Shown here: in pieces, positions 30,686 to 33,846 of the stretch
How positions within the stretch are numbered: position 1 is the first letter of the stretch
How the letters are laid out: each line of letters starts with the position of its first letter
NCBI GenBank assembly: GCA_052387115.1
Contig: JBQTJM010000314.1
Span: forward strand, 1-33,846
Reading direction: 5' to 3'
Origin: JACCXJ01 sp052387115
GTDB lineage: Bacteria > Pseudomonadota > Gammaproteobacteria > JACCXJ01
DNA length: 33,846 nt
Made by a program: the position numbers and the translations under genes
Notes under the pieces: generated by a model
Seen by the model: the letters and a program-made list of their open reading frames with translations, nothing else
What the model was told of the DNA's origin: nothing
The model's database searches: none

Positions 30686-31930
30686 ATGTTCAGACCGCTC
30701 GGGCTCTGCATCGGGCTCCGCTATACCCGGGCCAAGCGCCGCAACCACTTCATTTCGTTCATCTCACTCACGTCCATGCTGGGCGTGTCCCTGGGCGTCA
30801 TGGCGCTCATCACGGTCTTGTCCGTCATGAACGGTTTCGAGCACGAGCTTCGATCCCGGATCCTAGGGATGACGGCCCACGCCAACGTGATCGACCGCAA
30901 CGGACCCTTGCGCGACTGGGAGACGCTGGCCGAAACGGTCAAGACCCATCCGCTCGTCGAGGGCGCGGCGCCGTTCATCCGCGCCGAGGCGATGCTGACG
31001 CACCTGGGCAACGTCCAAGGGGTGGTGGTGCAGGGCATCTTACCCGAGGGCGAGCGGGAGGTGTCGGCGATCGCGGAGCGCATGGTGGCCGGGCGTCTGG
31101 CCGGTCTCGGCCCCGGTCGGTTCGGCATGGTCCTGGGCGCCGAGCTCGCGAGTTCGCTCGGGGCCGACATCGGAGACAAGATCACGCTCATCACGCCGCA
31201 ATCCATCGCCACCCCCGCCGGGGTCCTGCCGCGGCTGAAACAGTTCACGCTGACCGGGGTCTTCGAGGTGGGAATGCACGAGTACGACAGCGCGCTGTGC
31301 CTGATCCACGTGGCCGACGCCGCACGGCTCTTTCGGATCGATGGGTTCACCGGCCTTCGTCTCCGGCTGGCCGATCAGTTCGCCGCCCCACTCGTCAGCC
31401 GCGAGATCGCCCTGCGGATCGCACCCCATTACCGGGTCGTCGATTGGACACAGGAGCACGCGAGTTTCTTCCGGGCCCTCAAGACCGAGAAGGTCGTGAT
31501 GTTCGTGATCCTGATGCTGGTGGTCGCGGTCGCGGCCTTCAATATCGTCTCGACCTTGGTCATGGTGGTGAACGACAAGGCCGCAGACATCGCCATCCTG
31601 CGCACCCTGGGATTCGGTCCGGCGGGGGTCATGCGGATCTTCATCGTCCAGGGGACCGTGATCGGGTTCGTGGGGACTTTGCTCGGCATGGGGGGCGGGG
31701 TGTGGCTCGCGACCCACGTCGATGCCGTGGTGCGGGCGCTCGAAGGCTTGCTGCACACGCGCTTCCTGCCCCCGGACCTCTATTACATCAGCGAGCTCCC
31801 CTCCGACATGCGTTGGCCGGATGTCTTCGCGATCACGCTGGCGGCGTTCGGCACGTGCCTCGTCGGCACCCTGTATCCCGCCTGGCGCGCCGCCCGTACC
31901 CAACCCGCCGCAGTGCTGCGCTATGAATGA
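30686..31930 (+). CDS. lolC: Lipoprotein-releasing ABC transporter permease LolC/LolE
   Basis: Inner-membrane subunit of the Lol system that hands outer-membrane lipoproteins to LolA. The 414-residue protein starts MFRPLGLCIGLRYTRAKRRN, the family N-terminus. It has one N-terminal helix (SLGVMALITVLSVMNGFEHE), a large periplasmic domain, and three C-terminal helices (VVMFVILMLVVAVAAFNIVS and following) with the FtsX-type LRTLGFGPAGVMRIFIVQG. It ends AARTQPAAVLRYE. Only one permease gene is present, so the transporter may be a homodimer or have its second permease elsewhere. The stop overlaps the lolD start. Confidence 0.95.
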   Translation: MFRPLGLCIGLRYTRAKRRNHFISFISLTSMLGVSLGVMALITVLSVMNGFEHELRSRILGMTAHANVIDRNGPLRDWETLAETVKTHPLVEGAAPFIRAEAMLTHLGNVQGVVVQGILPEGEREVSAIAERMVAGRLAGLGPGRFGMVLGAELASSLGADIGDKITLITPQSIATPAGVLPRLKQFTLTGVFEVGMHEYDSALCLIHVADAARLFRIDGFTGLRLRLADQFAAPLVSREIALRIAPHYRVVDWTQEHASFFRALKTEKVVMFVILMLVVAVAAFNIVSTLVMVVNDKAADIAILRTLGFGPAGVMRIFIVQGTVIGFVGTLLGMGGGVWLATHVDAVVRALEGLLHTRFLPPDLYYISELPSDMRWPDVFAITLAAFGTCLVGTLYPAWRAARTQPAAVLRYE

Positions 31931-32615
31931 CAGGGACGATGGGGTCGTCCTGTCATGCCGTGATCTACACAAGACCTTCAGCGAAGGGGGTTTGAAAGTC
32001 GCGGTCCTGCGCGGCGTGAACCTCGCCGTCGCCGGCGCGGAACGCCTCGCCATCGTGGGCGCCTCGGGCTCCGGGAAGAGCACGCTCCTGCACCTCTTAG
32101 GGGGCCTGGACGTGCCGAGCGCGGGCGAGGTATGGATCGCGGGCCGGGTGGTCAACAAACTCGGCGAGGCCGCACGCGGGCAGTTGCGCAATCGCATGCT
32201 CGGTTTCGTCTATCAATTCCATCACCTGCTCCCGGAATTCACCGCACTCGAAAACGTCTGCCTGCCCCTGCTCATCGGCGGTACCGGCACCCGTGAGGCG
32301 CGCGAACGCGGCGAAGAGGTGCTGGTGGCCGTGGGTCTGGGCGATCGGCTGGCACACAAGCCGGGCGAGCTGTCCGGCGGCGAACGCCAGCGTGCGGCGG
32401 TGGCCCGCGCCCTAGCCAACCGGCCGGCGTGCGTGCTCGCGGACGAGCCCACCGGCAATCTCGACGAGCACACCGCGGCGCAGGTCTTCGAGGTGATGCT
32501 GGCACTGAACCGGCACTACCGTACCACCCTGGTGATCGTGACCCACGACCTGCAACTCGCCCGGCGCATGGACCGCGTTCTGCACCTAACGGACGGGAGA
32601 CTCGAGCCGTTCTAG
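31923..32615 (+). CDS. lolD: Lipoprotein-releasing ABC transporter ATPase LolD
   Basis: ATPase of the Lol complex. The 230-residue protein has Walker A GASGSGKST, the Q-loop YQFHHLLPEFTALENV (with the LolD-typical FHHLLPEF), the signature LSGGERQR, Walker B CVLADEPTGNLD and the switch His in VIVTHD. The start ATG overlaps the end of lolC by 8 bp (ATGAATGA), implying coupling. Its TAG stop shares bases with the stop of the convergent DUF2062 gene (CTAG palindrome). Confidence 0.97.
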   Translation: MNDRDDGVVLSCRDLHKTFSEGGLKVAVLRGVNLAVAGAERLAIVGASGSGKSTLLHLLGGLDVPSAGEVWIAGRVVNKLGEAARGQLRNRMLGFVYQFHHLLPEFTALENVCLPLLIGGTGTREARERGEEVLVAVGLGDRLAHKPGELSGGERQRAAVARALANRPACVLADEPTGNLDEHTAAQVFEVMLALNRHYRTTLVIVTHDLQLARRMDRVLHLTDGRLEPF

Positions 32616-33139
32616 ACCGCGAGTCCGAGGCGTCTCTGCCGGCGCGTCCTCCAGCGGCGCAGGAGATGCCAGCGCCACACGCCCTGAACCGTAAAAAAGC
32701 CTAGGATGGCGAAGACTATGCCCAGTGCCAGCGATCCGACGGACAGCACCACCCAGCCGCTGCTCACGGTGTCCGCCAGCCACTCAAAACTGGGGGTAAA
32801 GTCGGCGCTCGGGGGCGCCTGCATCAGCCATGCGCCCGTATGGTAGGCGAGTACGCTGAATGGGACCACGGTCAAGGGATTCGTGGCCAGGCAGGCCAGG
32901 ATCAGGATCGGCAGATTGATGCGCAGCGCCACCGCGCAGATCGCCGCGAGCGGCACGTGTACGGGGAGTGGGATGAAGGCGATGAAGAGGCCGATGGAAA
33001 CCGCCCAGGCCGTCGAGCGGCGATTGATGTGCCACAGGCCCGGGTGGTGAAGCCGGTGGCCCAGGAAGTTGACGAAGCGGTTCCCGTACAGGGCCTGGCG
33101 GCTCGGCAGGAAGCGATGAAAGACGTCTCGGAGGTCCAT
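32612..33139 (-). CDS. DUF2062 family membrane protein
   Basis: A 175-residue inner-membrane protein. It opens with RQALYGNRFVNFLGHRLHHP, followed by WAVSIGLFIAFIPLPVHVPL, the conserved LACLATNPLTVVP, and a last helix (VVLSVGSLALGIVFAILGFF) before an Arg-rich tail. This matches DUF2062, of unknown function. It lies beside comEC and lolD as in other gammaproteobacteria. It is convergent with lolD (4-bp overlap) and divergent from comEC. Confidence 0.9.
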   Translation of the reverse strand: MDLRDVFHRFLPSRQALYGNRFVNFLGHRLHHPGLWHINRRSTAWAVSIGLFIAFIPLPVHVPLAAICAVALRINLPILILACLATNPLTVVPFSVLAYHTGAWLMQAPPSADFTPSFEWLADTVSSGWVVLSVGSLALGIVFAILGFFTVQGVWRWHLLRRWRTRRQRRLGLAV

Positions 33140-33255
33140 GGCTGCTGGGAAAGCGAGGCTCAGGTACGGATGCGCTTATCGGCCGTGGCCGCCGGATCGG
33201 ATGCGCAGGTGCCGGGAATGATACCGCCCGGCCACAGGGTCACGGAAGACGGCTC

Positions 33256-33846
33256 GTGCGTTCCGGCGTCCTGAGTTTCCTCGCCGGGATCCTCTTCGCC
33301 CAGCAACTCACGGAGTTGCCGGAGCTCTGGTATGCGCCCTTGGCCGTGGCAGGGCTCGCGGCCATTGCCGTCCCGCGGCTGCGGATCGCGGCGTTCCTGG
33401 CGCTCGGGTTCCTGTGGGCCGTATGGCGGGCCGACCTCGTGCTGTCCGACCCGTTGCCGGCGGCGCTCGAAGGAGAGACCGTCACCCTGGAGGGTCGCAT
33501 CGTGGGCCTCCCGCTCGATCTCGGCGATGCGCAGCGATTCGATGTAGAGGTTGCCAGGCTCACGGGTCTGGGGCGCGACTGGCCGCCACCCGGGCGTGTG
33601 CGCCTGACTCGGTATCGAAACGCCAGGGATCGATATGCCCAGTATCGAAACGAGCGTCGGCCGGTGCCCGGGGAGACCTGGCGCCTCCTCGCACGCCTCA
33701 AGCGCCCGCACGGCATGACGAACCCCGGCGGCCTGGACTACGAGGGTTTCCTGTTCCGGCAGGGCGTGCGCGCCACCGGCTATGTGGTCTCGGGAACCCC
33801 GAACACGCGTTTGCGGCCGGCCCAGGGTCAGGTCATCGAGCGCCTG
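33256..33846 (+). CDS. comEC: DNA internalization protein ComEC/Rec2, 5' part (runs off the window)
   Basis: An open frame of 197 codons without stop to the window edge. It begins GTG at 33256 (VRSGVLSFLAGILFAQQ) with hydrophobic helices, followed by the DUF4131 domain: LEGRIVGLP, GETWRLLARLKRP and NPGGLDYEGFLFRQGV. This is the N-terminal domain of ComEC, the inner-membrane channel for transforming DNA. No in-frame ATG lies nearby. A small internal duplication (GTATCGAAACG twice, near 33613 and 33642) gives the peptide RYRNARDRYAQYRNERR. The channel domain is outside the window. Confidence 0.93.
   Translation, partial: MRSGVLSFLAGILFAQQLTELPELWYAPLAVAGLAAIAVPRLRIAAFLALGFLWAVWRADLVLSDPLPAALEGETVTLEGRIVGLPLDLGDAQRFDVEVARLTGLGRDWPPPGRVRLTRYRNARDRYAQYRNERRPVPGETWRLLARLKRPHGMTNPGGLDYEGFLFRQGVRATGYVVSGTPNTRLRPAQGQVIERL

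Overview
This is a GC-rich gammaproteobacterial chromosome segment. Conserved blocks pointing there are tRNA-Tyr/Gly/Thr next to tuf, lysM-dprA-topA diverging from def-fmt-rsmB, rnr-rlmB, and lolC-lolD beside DUF2062 and comEC. The genus cannot be read from the sequence alone. Most of the window is housekeeping; accessory and damaged DNA is concentrated at about 9.97-14.6 kb and 26.9-30.7 kb.

Layout. 1-462 (minus): 5' end of tuf and three tRNA genes with encoded CCA. 523-6748 (minus): tsaC, purE, topA, dprA and a LysM protein, with palindromic repeats in the gaps. 7074-9964 (plus): def, fmt, rsmB. 9967-13221: accessory island with an FkbM methyltransferase carrying an antitoxin-like N-terminus, an imperfect second copy of the rsmB 3' end, a HEPN-like fragment, and a frameshifted TIR remnant followed by WD40 remnants. 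13222-14901 (plus): DUF4286, a kelch gene interrupted by one in-frame TGA, and a CPXCG protein. 15018-16930 (minus): moeA and mobA for molybdenum cofactor. 17029-18647: DUF6494, DUF1820 and an alpha/beta hydrolase. 18868-22744 (minus): a 25-residue membrane peptide with an ideal Shine-Dalgarno, two paralogous DUF697-type GTPases, and an unrecognised membrane protein. 22828-25850 (minus): rlmB and rnr, then tRNA-Leu(CAG) on plus. 26110-26892 (minus): pssA. 27183-29191 (plus): two CRP-type boxes, two copies of a nested hairpin, a secreted trypsin-like protease, and a small secreted protein sharing the protease's pro-region motifs. 29277-30002 (minus): tsaB. 30155-30460: REP repeats around a truncated REP-associated transposase. 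30686-32615 (plus): lolC and lolD. 32612-33139 (minus): DUF2062. 33256-end (plus): 5' part of comEC.

Functional links: tsaC and tsaB both serve tRNA t6A synthesis. def and fmt act at the two ends of the N-formyl-methionine cycle. mobA and moeA act late in molybdenum cofactor synthesis. dprA and comEC serve DNA uptake. lolC and lolD form one lipoprotein-release transporter.

The best candidate for something undescribed is the protease locus at 27.18-29.19 kb: tandem CRP-like sites, a repeated structured leader, and a protease next to a free-standing relative of its own pro-region. Second is the GTPase pair with its membrane partner(s). Third is the antitoxin-like/FkbM chimera lying between two copies of the rsmB 3' end. 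The TIR, WD40 and HEPN pieces look like a decayed conflict-system island.
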